Shown here in pieces: positions 21,101 to 31,660 of a stretch of 64,000 nt of DNA. Made by a program: the position numbers and the translations under genes. The notes beneath the pieces were generated by a model that saw only the letters and a list, made by a program, of their open reading frames with translations, searched no databases and was not told the origin of the DNA. Origin of the DNA: Paramarasmius palmivorus. Lineage: Eukaryota; Basidiomycota; Agaricomycetes; Agaricales; Marasmiaceae. Every line of letters begins with the position of its first letter. The first letter of the stretch is position 1. The stretch lies in the NCBI GenBank assembly GCA_037176845.1, contig JAYKXP010000029.1, positions 248,001-312,000 on the forward strand, in the 5' to 3' direction.

Positions 21101-21517
21101 GATATTCATCACACAAAACTCAGACAACACTAAACGCCAATGGTGGGTACTGGTTCAGCTACCCAGACGGAGCTACAAACTCGGGCGCTCCGTTACCAGC
21201 TGCTCATGATTTCAGTCTACCTGCTGGATATCCCGCACTCTCGGATGCCGAGTTCTTTCATCAGCTGTCATCCATGAACTGGTGGAGTGGAGAGAATACA
21301 ACGAATCTCGTTGGCGGTGACTTTGTTGCGGCCAGTGCAGGGCAGGGATACGATGCATTCGTTGAGCCATTTTCAAGTGGCAATGATACAACATGGGCTG
21401 TTACCTCTTCGGGCTATAGGTGAGACGAAAACAGTGGCGGTCAAATATGCCGATTTGATGGTTTCTTTGTTCAAATTATATATTCACAACAATGTCAGTG
21501 GTTACAGATTGTTCTAA
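18156..21517 (+). CDS. Zn2Cys6 fungal transcription factor, tandem copy 2
   Basis: This paralogue of the upstream regulator has 841 aa. The 16 exons are 18156-18234, 18283-18288, 18347-18426, 18479-18498, 18556-18610, 18664-19047, 19105-19458, 19510-19664, 19715-19783, 19837-19996, 20050-20167, 20220-20452, 20518-20654, 20712-20735, 20787-21419 and 21499-21517. Thirteen exon lengths equal those of copy 1; the others differ by 3 or 6 nt. The zinc cluster is CDMCRRKKIRCDGDG to CSNCATCNHKC, with an extra Cys inside the last loop (CATC). The linker and fungal_trans region (VDLYFTHVNVMVPILHGPSF, FDLEMPIECDDEYW) are strongly conserved, while the region after the linker and the C-terminus vary more. 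Introns differ in sequence but not in position, so the duplication is not very recent. The targets are unknown. Confidence 0.85.
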
Positions 21518-22284
21518 GGTCGGCTTTCGTGTATTCTTTCTTGTAAAATACCTCCAGATATATCATCGTAGAAAATCTCTCTGCGATTCAGGATGAAATC
21601 ACAGTTCGACGCAACGGAGTATACTCAATCGCGGGGGAGCAAAGTTGGACGATATAAGAACTGTGAATGAGTCGCTTCCAAGTTGCGACGTGGCAAAAAA
21701 GCAATGTATTTGCTCCCAGTTCTACAGTCGGTTCGTCTATTTCTGGAAGATATCAAGGGGTTGCTCGGTCAGTAGAGGATACCTACACTTTTGGTTATTG
21801 CGTACCGGTCCTGACTCGAGCATTTTCCTGTATCCAAATTCTCTCGTTTTTCGTCAGTAGTAGTGTTGCCTATCTGGTTCCTGCGTGTTGAACGTTAAGC
21901 TTCCATAAAGGTTCCGAGATGAGTAGAACTGTTCTACTTAAGTATGTACTCGTTTGAACATGAGTGTTCTAGCAAAAGCCCTTAAGTGGTGTCCCTGTGT
22001 TCTGAAGGAACCCCGGCCGGCCGGCAAGGACACGGCGCACGTGCGATCGAGTACATACTCTTAACCTGTTACCACCACCATCTAACCCCTCGAGAAGTCC
22101 ACAGCACTAGTATACCGTATTATCAGATGGCCGTGTTGAGTAGGGCAGACTAGATGGTGAGTTCTCGTCTATTTCAATGGGAAAGGGAATTGAACCGCTT
22201 TGAAAGCTGTCATTCCATACGTATTTCTGCAATCTATTACCATTCAATAAACGACATCGACTGAAGCAGTCCAATTCACCGTGA
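21518..22284. other. Intergenic, no gene seen
   Basis: About 0.77 kb without coding structure. A GC-rich palindrome-like stretch (CCCCGGCCGGCCGGC) sits near 22011-22025. Confidence 0.4.
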
Positions 22285-23943
22285 ATGGAACGCTCTCACC
22301 CCATCGTGTCCACATTCCCCTCGAATCACGTTCAATTACTGAACGAACTGCAATCACTTGCTGCGAATTCGGACGTCGACGGCATCTCCAAATTCACGAA
22401 ACAGATTGCAGTGAATATCGAGGAACTTCGAGCGGAAGCCGTTCGCTACGAAGCCGCCGCGCGAGCTGCTCGTCAACAGTCTGACACGCTGCAAGGAGTC
22501 TTGAACTCGTACACAAACACGACTTTACCGATATTCCGATTGCCAGACGAGATCCTGGTAGTCATCGCAGAGATGTGTGCCGAGGTTGACACAGCTAATC
22601 ATGCTCTATCGGAAAGTGCAATGCCGTGGGTGCTGATGCAGACATGTCGTAGGTGGCGCACGCTAGCTCTGTATAGTCCGTCCTTGTGGAGAATCATTCG
22701 AGTTAACACCGGCCGTGATGGCTATTCTCACCATTGGAAAGCTTTGTTGAAAGCATGGCTACGTTACTCCGAGCCGCTGCCAATACGTTGTCAGGCGATT
22801 TTCGGAGACAGAGGGAAGTTTGGCACTAACGATGCTATTCTTCATCTCCTCGTGTCTCAGACCCACCGCTGGCATTGTGTGGACTTCGATTTTGGGACTC
22901 AGGTGGCTCTTTATCATTGGTTCACAGGTATGAGGCTTCATATGCCCCACCTACAATCTCTCTATCTGGCCGTTACCATCAGAGGTGACTCTGTAGCCCC
23001 CAGAAGCACCTCTGAGGTCTTCCTCTCTGCATCGAAGCTACGAGAGGTCATGCTGTTTAACGGTGGTCCCTTAGGTTTCATGCAAACCATGATACTTCTG
23101 CCTTGGTCGCAACTCTTGGAGCTTTCGTGGTCTCCAAATGCACCATACATGTTCCTTGACATAGCTCCCCATCTATCCTCTCTCAGATACTGCTATCTGG
23201 AGCTTGTATCCGAAGAGGACGATGGCAACGCTCGTCAGATAGTCACTCTCATTCAGCTCCGACATCTCGAGGTATTCGGCCCATTTGCCGGTGTTCTGCA
23301 GGTTCTCGATCATTTATCCCTCCCTTCCCTCGAACGCTTTGAAATGAACTTCGAAGAGATGGTCAGCATAGCAACGAACGAGGCCCTATCGTCATTCATA
23401 GCACTGCAGAAGCGAAGTTTGTGCTGCCCCCGCTTCTTGTCTGCCCCCTCGTCGCTGTTCACAGCACCCTCGTGTCTTGCTAGCGCAGAGGACACCGCAA
23501 ACATTCACGAGCTCACACTTCAACTGGGCATCACAAATGACAACGACCAATCATTTGCTAACCTTAGTTCTGCGAACGGGTTGTTCCCTAATCTTCGAAT
23601 ACTACATTTGTTATTTGAAGACATTTCAGAGGTTCTACTTTCGCAGGTCGCTGACTTCATCGAGACTCGGTTCCAGCAAGAATCCAGGGCGAAATGTCAT
23701 TTGGAACAATTGTCCATAGAAACCATTTCAGGCTGGGCTAATACACGGATTCCTGGGGATTCACCCTCCTTTTTACGGATCCTGAGGTTGCGGGAGTATG
23801 GACTTGAGCTACAGGGAGAGGTTGTGAAAGGCACATGGTGTTCGACTCATCGAGATATTCAGTGGACTGCAGGATATCACACCATGGATAGACGACGATG
23901 GGCACGCTTTGGCTACCACGACTGGTTGAGAGTTCATTTCTAG
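22285..23943 (+). CDS. F-box-like protein 1
   Basis: This is a single-exon protein of 552 aa. An N-terminal coiled coil (LQSLAANSD to RAARQQSDTLQGVLNSY, residues about 15-80) leads into an F-box-like segment (LPDEILVVIAEMC to MQTCRRWRTLALYSPSLWRIIRV, about 88-150). The rest resembles the irregular leucine-rich C-terminal part of agaricomycete F-box proteins, with recurring hydrophobic strands (for example LPWSQLLELSWSPN, LSSLRYCYLEL) and a conserved tail RWARFGYHDWL. F-box proteins bind Skp1 in SCF ubiquitin ligases and recruit substrates through the C-terminal part. The substrate is unknown. It is closely related to the proteins at 26085 and 32399 and more distantly to 57836, a local family expansion. 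Confidence 0.78.
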   Translation: MERSHPIVSTFPSNHVQLLNELQSLAANSDVDGISKFTKQIAVNIEELRAEAVRYEAAARAARQQSDTLQGVLNSYTNTTLPIFRLPDEILVVIAEMCAEVDTANHALSESAMPWVLMQTCRRWRTLALYSPSLWRIIRVNTGRDGYSHHWKALLKAWLRYSEPLPIRCQAIFGDRGKFGTNDAILHLLVSQTHRWHCVDFDFGTQVALYHWFTGMRLHMPHLQSLYLAVTIRGDSVAPRSTSEVFLSASKLREVMLFNGGPLGFMQTMILLPWSQLLELSWSPNAPYMFLDIAPHLSSLRYCYLELVSEEDDGNARQIVTLIQLRHLEVFGPFAGVLQVLDHLSLPSLERFEMNFEEMVSIATNEALSSFIALQKRSLCCPRFLSAPSSLFTAPSCLASAEDTANIHELTLQLGITNDNDQSFANLSSANGLFPNLRILHLLFEDISEVLLSQVADFIETRFQQESRAKCHLEQLSIETISGWANTRIPGDSPSFLRILRLREYGLELQGEVVKGTWCSTHRDIQWTAGYHTMDRRRWARFGYHDWLRVHF

Positions 23944-24648
23944 ATTATACTTGGGTCATGCGGAGGCTACTTGGGCACCAAATGTAAATGTACATCTTTT
24001 CCCCCTTGCTTGACTGATATCGTTTATCCGTTCCTTTGAATTCATCGCGTACTTCCTACATAAATTTTAAGCCAAGAAGCTGATCACGAGACAAGATCAG
24101 GGTGATAAGATTACCATTCGGCACGTTCTCACGTCTACTTTTCTTCCTTCTCTTTGTACATCTTCCAAACTAACAAGAGCGTGTCCTCGGACGCCTTCGA
24201 TCAAGATATGGCACAGACACCTTTTAGAGGACAGGTTCTAGGATAAGTGACTCTACAATCCAAATTGTGCGTGCCCAAGTCGTTCCAAACACTCCAGTGT
24301 CTTACCCAGTAATTTTCTTCTCAAATGTCCGACAGTCGTAGCGCCAATTCACCAACAGCTAGCGGGGTTTCAAATGGTATAGTGCAGGTGGACATCGCTT
24401 GGTATGCAGTGTTATTTTGTTTCATGGGCGCTTCACGGAATCAGAAGGCAGAACCTCAATGTTATAACGTGCACCTCGAAATATCACTGGCTCGCATATG
24501 GACCCACATCCATTGTTTCAGGACCATGTCAGTATTCGAACAGTCAAGCCACTCAAGCTGTACCGGGGCCTCTTCATAACATGCGACTCAGTCGTGGTTC
24601 TCACCTTGTATATTAATCCATCGACTCTGGACTTCAATCCCAGATATC
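23944..24648. other. Intergenic; possible extra 5' exon of the next gene
   Basis: A short frame at 24325 (MSDSRSANSPTASGV) ends at a GTATAG donor-like site and could be an upstream exon of the 24649 gene, but no clear splice partner was found. Otherwise nothing is seen. Confidence 0.35.
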
Positions 24649-25659
24649 ATGGCTTCCTCTGTCGCCCTCATGTTTGCGGCCAATCTTGCGACTATAGGAG
24701 GACACCTCGCAGAGATGATTAGCATCTTCGTAAATACTGTCATCGGATACTTTTGGACACGCAGGAGAAGGAGATCACCTTTGAGTGATTTTGACGTCGT
24801 AGATCCTCCCACACTATCTCGAGAGACAACCAACACAATTTGTGTTCTCTCCGAAGCCGTGGTCGAGCTGGACGCTATTCTTGAGAATTTAGAAGGCGTC
24901 ACCAAGGAGGCAAAGAAACAGAAACATTTTGTAGCGCTTCTACAGGAGCACAGGAGGCAAGTTCATCTTCATAATTCAGCTACGGCATATACTTACCCAG
25001 CACCTTATTGCGTAGCTTGGAAGCGGCTGTGTCAAATCTGACATGCAGTCTTAAACAAGATTCGATAGATGTAGAAGGTACCAGTCGTCAAGAGGCATGG
25101 AATCTATCTCGGAAGGTCAAGCTATTGAAGCTCGAGGGTGATGTAAGAGCGCTTACCGACCGTTTTGCATCATCATTCATCTCTTACATGATTTGGCTAG
25201 ATGATTTCGTTCGAAAGCAGGAGGCTCCGAGTGTATGACTTCCAAGACAGCCTGAGTACAGTCAGTATTACAATCCTCTCGAGTTTTGCTTCATTCTGAC
25301 GAGTATTTCAGCGTGCTCTCGATAGTCTCGATTTGGAAGCGGGCATACTCCAGGCGAACCGATCTACCATGGCTTCGCAGGCATTGGAAGATCCTAGTGC
25401 TAATTCATCAATTACAATCTCTGAGTCTTCAGGTAACAGCTCAGCTGTGCCTGAATCTCAATCACGAACTTCCACGGGTGCCTTCGGGAACATTGAGCGA
25501 GAGGTAGTGGAACTCGTACCACATGCAAATGAAGACGGGCCTCTTAAACCTACCAAGGGTGACAAAGAAATGAAACTGGAATATCCATATCACCGACGAT
25601 TCCACCGTCAGAGGCGGATGGCTCCCGACTTAAATTTTGGTATAACACAGAATGATTAG
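24649..25659 (+). CDS. Membrane/coiled-coil protein, family X copy 1
   Basis: I do not recognise this family. Three exons fit one frame (24649-24956, 25001-25232 and 25312-25659), giving 295 aa. The first intron needs a GC donor (AG then GCAAGT), because no GT donor keeps the frame. The N-terminus MASSVALMFAANLATIGGHL plus AEMISIFVNTVIGYFW is a hydrophobic hairpin or single long membrane anchor, followed by an RRRRR stop-transfer run. A helical coiled-coil middle (CVLSEAVVELDAILENLEG, LRSLEAAVSNL) and a polar Ser-rich tail follow. It shares the N-terminal NxATIxGHLAExIxIF motif with the gene at 30617. Both copies sit beside F-box genes. The start could lie upstream if an additional exon exists. 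Confidence 0.58.
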
Positions 25660-26084
25660 CCTTCAGTTATGTTGTACTTCCCATGAGATTATCGAACATG
25701 TCTACTTTTCGGGTACTAGTGCTATCAACAATATGACTAGAACAATTCACACTTCCGTTGGAACCAACTTGGAGCTTACTTGTAGTAAGGGCGGATTTTA
25801 GACCTTTCGGCGTACTGCTCCGATACTCCGGTCCGCCTTTGGGGTCGGACCATCCCATGATGTGCGATTATCTGAATCAACGTCCTGCACTAGGCTCTGC
25901 TCATACGAAAGAGAGTCGACCTGTAACCCAGGAAAGGAAGCTGTTTAATGAGCTTATATGTTTGCGAGGGCTGAATAGTGAGTACTCGCTCTTCTTGAAA
26001 CACTTTCCAACTCACAATGTCTTTTGAAAGGAGCTTAGAGCATCGTCGAAGGCCTTATATTCAACAACTCGAACCTTCTCACAA
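25660..26084. other. Intergenic, no gene seen
   Basis: About 0.4 kb between family X copy 1 and F-box gene 2. It presumably holds the terminator and promoter. Confidence 0.4.
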
Positions 26085-27731
26085 ATGTCAATTATTTCGC
26101 CGTCAGACGTCGCTCTCGAGAGCTTGGGTCAGATGCAGCTGTCCATGACCCACTTGGATGTCACTGGCATTTCCACATTAGCTCGGCAAGTCGCGCTCAA
26201 TATCGAAAAGCTCCAGGAAGACGCTACAAGGCACGAGGAGGCCGCGCGCGCAGCCCGACAGAAGGCTTCTTTATTACAAGCGACCTTGAACTCGTATACC
26301 AATGCAATCTTACCCATTTTTGGTTTGCCGGACGAAATCTTGATAAACATTGCGGAACTCTGTGTCGAAGCGGATACCGCTGGTCATGCACTTTCGATCC
26401 ATGCAACGCAACGAGTACTTGCTCAACTGTCTCGCAGATGGCGTAGGATAGTACTCTCCACACCATCATTATGGAGAATTGTCCGTGTCAATACTGCGAT
26501 CCATCGAGACACACCTCAACGCTGGCCGTTCCTGTTGAAGAGATGGCTACAATATTCTGACCCATCGCCAATATCATGTTTGGCGTTCTTTGGAATCGGT
26601 GGGAGGGATGGATACAATCGAGCTATCCTGGAGCTTCTCGTCTCTCAAGCCCACCGCTTGCATCGCGTGGATATCGATTTTGGAAATGACACCACTCTCT
26701 ACTATCAGTTTACTGATATGAGGTGGCATATGCCACATCTTCACTCTCTCGAGATCGCGGTCACCATTCCAAACACTGAAAGTACTGCGACAAGCTCTGA
26801 TCGAGAGGCCTTCCTCTCGGCACCCAACTTGAAGGAGGCCACGCTGTATAATGATGAGCCCAGGGGTCTGAGAGGGTGTGTACTACCTTGGTCGCAGCTC
26901 CTAGAGCTTTCCTGGTCACTCAACACACCGGGCGATTTTCTGAACGTAGTACCACATCTTTCTTCTCTTCGATGTTGCTACCTAGAGATCGTCTCCAACG
27001 GTGATGTTCGAGGTAGCCAAATGATTGTCCTTAATCATCTGCGGCATTTGGAGGTGTACGGCCCATTTCTGGGCACAATCGAAATTCTCAAACGCCTCTC
27101 GCTCCCTTGCATGAAAGGGTTCGAGACCCATTTCATAGAGTATCTCGACAAGGATGCGGCCGATGCCGTCTTATCATCCTTTGCAGCCCTTCAGACCCGT
27201 AGTCGTTGCAGTACGCGCTTGTTTTCCGCTCCTATGATGCTATTCACATCGCCCTCTTGTCCTGCAATCGCGGACGATTTGGTGAGCGTCCAGGAGCTTG
27301 CCCTTGAAGTGGGCACCGTCAATACCATCAATGACGATTTCTCCAATCTTGGCAAGAATAGGCTATTCCCAAATCTTAGGATACTACACATCTCCTTCGA
27401 AGACCTCTCAGAGGCCTTGCTTTCCGATGTTGCCGATGTCGTGGAGAAGAGATGTCGCCCCAATTCACGAACCTCTCAACGATTGGAGCAACTATCAATG
27501 GAGGTTGTCATCTGGAAGGATCGTCTTCCGGAGAGAATTCTTGACACTTCACCCTCATTCAGACGGATACTCGACCTTCAAAAGCATGGCCTCAAGCTTT
27601 TGGGAGAGGTCATCGATGGGACGTGGCATTCCTCCTATCGAGATACCAGCTGGACCGCCGGAGATTTGACAAGAGACGAGCGACGTTGGGCACGCTTTGG
27701 ATACAGCGACTGGTTGAAGGACAATCTCTGA
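26085..27731 (+). CDS. F-box-like protein 2
   Basis: This single-exon protein of 548 aa is co-linear with the protein at 22285 over its whole length. The parts are an N-terminal helical segment (ISTLARQVALNIEKLQEDATRHEEAARAARQ, shown in part), an F-box-like segment with LPDEILINIAELC and LAQLSRRWRRIVLSTPSLW, a leucine-rich body (LPWSQLLELSWSL, LSSLRCCYLEI, LRHLEVYGPF) and the tail RWARFGYSDWLKDNL. The expected role is the same: an SCF substrate adaptor binding Skp1 through the F-box. Divergence from copy 1 is spread evenly and no frame damage is seen, so both copies are probably functional and selected. Confidence 0.78.
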   Translation: MSIISPSDVALESLGQMQLSMTHLDVTGISTLARQVALNIEKLQEDATRHEEAARAARQKASLLQATLNSYTNAILPIFGLPDEILINIAELCVEADTAGHALSIHATQRVLAQLSRRWRRIVLSTPSLWRIVRVNTAIHRDTPQRWPFLLKRWLQYSDPSPISCLAFFGIGGRDGYNRAILELLVSQAHRLHRVDIDFGNDTTLYYQFTDMRWHMPHLHSLEIAVTIPNTESTATSSDREAFLSAPNLKEATLYNDEPRGLRGCVLPWSQLLELSWSLNTPGDFLNVVPHLSSLRCCYLEIVSNGDVRGSQMIVLNHLRHLEVYGPFLGTIEILKRLSLPCMKGFETHFIEYLDKDAADAVLSSFAALQTRSRCSTRLFSAPMMLFTSPSCPAIADDLVSVQELALEVGTVNTINDDFSNLGKNRLFPNLRILHISFEDLSEALLSDVADVVEKRCRPNSRTSQRLEQLSMEVVIWKDRLPERILDTSPSFRRILDLQKHGLKLLGEVIDGTWHSSYRDTSWTAGDLTRDERRWARFGYSDWLKDNL

Positions 27732-28462
27732 CCTTTTGATCTGATATTGAATAACAAAAGTCAGCATGTTTGTTCACGTTCTAGCTCTAAAACTCAGTAG
27801 AAATATTGGATTGATGTAATGGGTATCTATTCAATGGGACATACCATGAGTACCTTAATACTACAATCAATGTTTACGGTGTTCCTTCCTAGAGGAGGCG
27901 AGACAGGAAATAGACGCCAACCACTACCGTCATCACCATCACAAACCTTTTGCCCGTCAGCACTGAGCACAGAACGACTTATCTTCTGTGCGAGTAAAGA
28001 GGCATATTGAAATCTGCCCATCAAGCTGGCGCGTGACATGACGTGGATGAAATTACCAGGCTTCGAACTTTTGAACGGGTCTTGACTCTTTGAAGCTCGG
28101 TAGCGTCTGGCTGTAGGGTGTGGTCTCGGGAAGTTTTCTGGAGGTTTTTGGCCTACCGGTATTGCAAGTTAGTGAGATAAGGGGGGCAATCGAATCATGG
28201 CAGAAGCCGGAAGGATTCGTGCGTATTAATTCATAACAAGTTTTGAACAGGTATCTTACTGCGTTTCTTCCAGACACTAAATAACGTCGACCCGCCTCGA
28301 AAAAGAGTCTTCCGGAAACCAAAGCCGTCCAGAAACCATCAGATTCACAGCGGTCCGATAATGCCTTATCTTAGGACCAGACGGTCCGCTTCCGAAAAAT
28401 CCGATTGTGAATCCAATACCAGTTAAATACCACCACGATGCCCTACCAAATCCCAAGACACA
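27732..28462. other. Intergenic, no gene seen
   Basis: About 0.73 kb. The right half (28200-28400) has short repeated words such as TTCCGGAA and ATCGGAC, but there is no coding exon. Confidence 0.4.
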
Positions 28463-29775
28463 ATGTCGGAACACAAGGCCCCCAAGCAACCTCTTCACCC
28501 ATCTGTCATATCCAAATTAGATCCGGACTATATTGAGTTCCACAACAACGTCCTCCAGTACATCACACCACCCCACACTTTGCCTTGGGATCCTGCGATC
28601 CGAAACGCGCCAGCTGTACCAGGAGGAACACCCCCATTAAAAGTCGGCAAAACTCAAGATTTAGATCTGACACACACCAAGTTCCGAGCGTTCACTCCTG
28701 AAGGAGAGCCACCCAGTGCTGGATGGCCAGCATTCATCTTCTTTCACGGTGGTACGTTAATCAATTGGCTCTTGGGTCACGCCTGTACTCATCTATGTCA
28801 GGCGGGTGGACATTCGGCACTATTGATTCGGAGAATTCTTTCTCGACTAATATGTGTGTTCGTGAGTTGCCTATCTACTTCACTCCATTCATCTATTCAT
28901 CTAAAACCCCAACGTAATATAGGAGCAAAATGCGTGGTGCTATCTGTCGACTATAGACTAGCACCTGAGCATAAGTATCCAATTGCGGTCGAAGATGCCG
29001 TAGAATCCTTGCAATGGGTCATCAGACATGGGAAGGAGGTGTTAAACGTTGATCTGAGCAAGGTGGCCGTTGGAGGCTCTTCGAGGTACGTTAGCTCTCA
29101 TTCTCTCACACTTTTCCGAAACTTACCGGTTCTTCTCTTCCTCAGCGGAGGTAACCTCGCCGCAATACTTGCGCTCAAAGCTGCCGAAACATCATTCACA
29201 CCTCCACTTCCCTCACCACTCATCTTCCAACTTCTCATTGTCCCTGTGACAGACAATACCGCTACAGCCGATCCCGGCGGTCTATGGGAAGAAAATAAAC
29301 TCTCACCATGGCTCTCGCCTGACCGAATGAATTGGTTCAAGAAGAATTACCTCCCTAACGAAGAAGATTGGACGAAATGGGATGCTTCGCCGATTTTTGC
29401 ACCCAAAGAGCTGCTCGCAAAGACACCGAACGCTTGGATCGGTGTGGCAGAAATGGACATCCTGAGCAAAGAGGGCATCCTCTATGGCGAAAAGTTAAAG
29501 GAGGTGGGTGTCAAGGAAGTCGAGACAGTGGTGTACAAAGGTGGACCGCATCCAATAATGGCTATGGATTGTGAGTTCTCCTTTTGAATGTGGCTGAACA
29601 GCCTACTGACATCGGCATCTTTCCTGCGACCTTGGGTAATACATAGCGTGAGTATCGTCTCGTCGGCCACTTTTTGGTGCGATACTGACTACATACATTC
29701 AGTGCTGTCAAGCTTGGAGCCAAGCTTGTATCCGATGCTGCTGCAGCGTTGGGGAAGGCGTTTGGTACAGCATAA
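28463..29775 (+). CDS. Alpha/beta hydrolase-3 (HSL-family) esterase
   Basis: This is a serine carboxylesterase or lipase-like enzyme. The exons are 28463-28751, 28802-28861, 28923-29085 and 29146-29570, then the 3' end 29703-29775, giving about 336 aa. The oxyanion loop FFHGGGW is formed across intron 1. The nucleophile elbow GGSSSGGN is formed across intron 3. The acid is AEMDILSKEG and the His is GGPHPIMAMD. YRLAPEHKYP is typical of the HSL branch. The C-terminus AVKLGAKLVSDAAAALGKAF is in frame only if a single-nucleotide exon (C at 29647, between CATAG and GTGAGT) is used, or if the weak donor GTTCTC at 29575 replaces GTGAGT. No signal peptide is seen, so it is probably cytosolic. The substrate is unknown. 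Confidence 0.82.
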
Positions 29776-30616
29776 TGGATATCTAGCCTGTATCTGATTG
29801 AATCGAATCCCATAGCAATTTGGTGCCTCGTATAATGAATGACGTACGTATACTGCAGCAGCATGGCTGCGAGTTCCCTGTCATCGTATTACTGTTAGCT
29901 TACTGAGCGTTTCCAGTGTCCACCATGCTATTGATACGAACCGCAATATCATGATAAACATGAGATATGTTCTAGCGTGTACTAGGGCGCTTAGTCGTCC
30001 TTCAGGAAATATGGATTCTACGATTGTCTAAAGCGTTGGTCTTTCGTAGCGTATTCTATCTCTGACGCGCCTTTCATTTTCCGTCCCGACCGGGATTGGG
30101 GGAAGAGGTGTTTTTACAGTGGTCAGGCGCCGACGACATCCCGGCATCACCATCATTCAGAAAACCTGTGGGACATCATTATGACTGATATCGGCGCAAA
30201 AAAAGCATTCAAAAGTCGATGCGTTCAGTCAGCCATCAGCCAGGTTAGACAGCAATACAGCAAACGCGCTGCAACCTCATTATACTGTATAGAAGCCAGT
30301 GTTTTCGCCCTGGGCGCTCTAAGGGCGCCTAACATTTTCTGTCGTTCATTCACCTATTATAGGTGGTATCCACTAATATTATTCATCCCAGGTACGGCAA
30401 AAGCGGGTCTGATGCACGACGTATCCTTCAGAGGCTTAATACTTGCTGCGGGAACGCCTCGTGTTAGTAAAAAAAAAAGGATACTCCCGCCATCTACGAT
30501 TTTAGTCTCCACAGCTTTGTCTCGCCCTCGCAACATGCGTTCTGGTCGTGCTCGTACCTACGAAGTATATGTGGAGTGAAATTCCTCTCCTATGGATTTG
30601 CAGTCCCCATTTCTTC
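29776..30616. other. Intergenic, no gene seen
   Basis: About 0.84 kb. An open frame at 30181-30579 lacks domain or splice support. An A9 tract lies near 30471. It may contain the promoter of the next gene. Confidence 0.4.
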
Positions 30617-31660
30617 ATGATTTCCCTCATCACTGCAACTAACATCGCGACAATTGCAGGACACTTGGCCGAGATCATCAAAATTTTCATTTTCCCGGTC
30701 ATTGCCTACTTGTTGACGGTTATCCGAAGACGGGCTGCTAGGGAAATTGATTTGGAGGCTGACGCTACGTCCGACGATAATGTCGAGCCGAAGGTCGCTC
30801 GGGATCCGCGCATTAATATCCCGGGGCGATCTCTGGACGCCTCTCAACGTCTGCAGGCAGACGAAGCAACACTACTCGACGTTCAAGAGAGGCTCGCAGA
30901 CCTGATGGGTGTGTCTCAGAGGTACGGAATCATGGAAATCATGATGTTACTATCTCGCTGATCCTTCTTGCTGTTTAGGCTTTATCAGCGAATTTCGAGG
31001 TTGAGGCAATCAGACACAGTGAACCTTCTGGTCATCCAAGATGCCAAAAGTATCTTAGACAAGACCCGGTCCCTCTATCTCGAAGCCAAGGTACGGCTAA
31101 GATCTACATCTACTACCATGGGCTCTTAATCATTATCTCGTTCAGAAGCCTTCAACCCAAGCGCGAGCTGCCTCTATTTATAGTGCAGGCATTAGTGAAT
31201 CTGTGAGTCCACATTTCACTTGCAGAAGTCACTGAGCTAAAAGCTGGTCGAATAATCTATTCAGGACATTGATCTCGAACAAGGCTCGTCGATACCTACA
31301 GTTGCTGAATATGCACCGGAGTTCGTGACGATGAATCACGAGAACCTTTCCCAACAATTGGACGTTGCAGAACCTGATACTGTAATCGTGAGTAATCCCT
31401 AGTACTCATCGAGCGTCAGCTCACAGGTGACCCATCACTCTTAGGGTGATCCTCCGAGCCCCTGCAGCTCCCCTTCAATGTACTCCGCTTCCTCTTTCCG
31501 AGAGTCGTTGTGCGAGTGCTCTCCCAGCACCGGCGAGAATGTCAAGGAGCAACCGATTCTGAGGTTCTCACCACCACAATTCGGTTGCACAAAAAGGCCG
31601 TCTATGCCCATCAAGACGCGTCTTAGGGATAGATTCTTCGGGCGTACAGGTACTAGGTGA
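30617..31660 (+). CDS. Membrane/coiled-coil protein, family X copy 2
   Basis: The family is unrecognised. Five exons join in one frame (30617-30921, 30979-31090, 31146-31202, 31265-31387 and 31445-31660), giving 270 aa. All donors are GTACGG or GTGAGT type with AG acceptors. The hydrophobic N-terminus (MISLITATNIATIAGHLAE, then IIKIFIFPVIAYLLTVI) ends in RRR, which suggests a single anchor with a cytosolic tail. The middle is helical (LQADEATLLDVQERLADLMG, LYQRISRLRQ). The C-terminal 80 residues are Ser/Pro-rich. The N-terminal motif and helical middle match the gene at 24649, but the exon count differs and the tails do not align. An upstream in-frame ATG at 30569 would add 16 residues. Confidence 0.58.

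Noticed and set aside
24325..24579. 84-codon ORF before family X copy 1
   Set aside because: Only its first 18 codons could be an exon, and no acceptor joins it in frame with 24649.
30181..30579. 132-codon plus-strand ORF upstream of family X copy 2
   Set aside because: The composition is not coding-like, it includes an A-tract and it has no counterpart upstream of copy 1.
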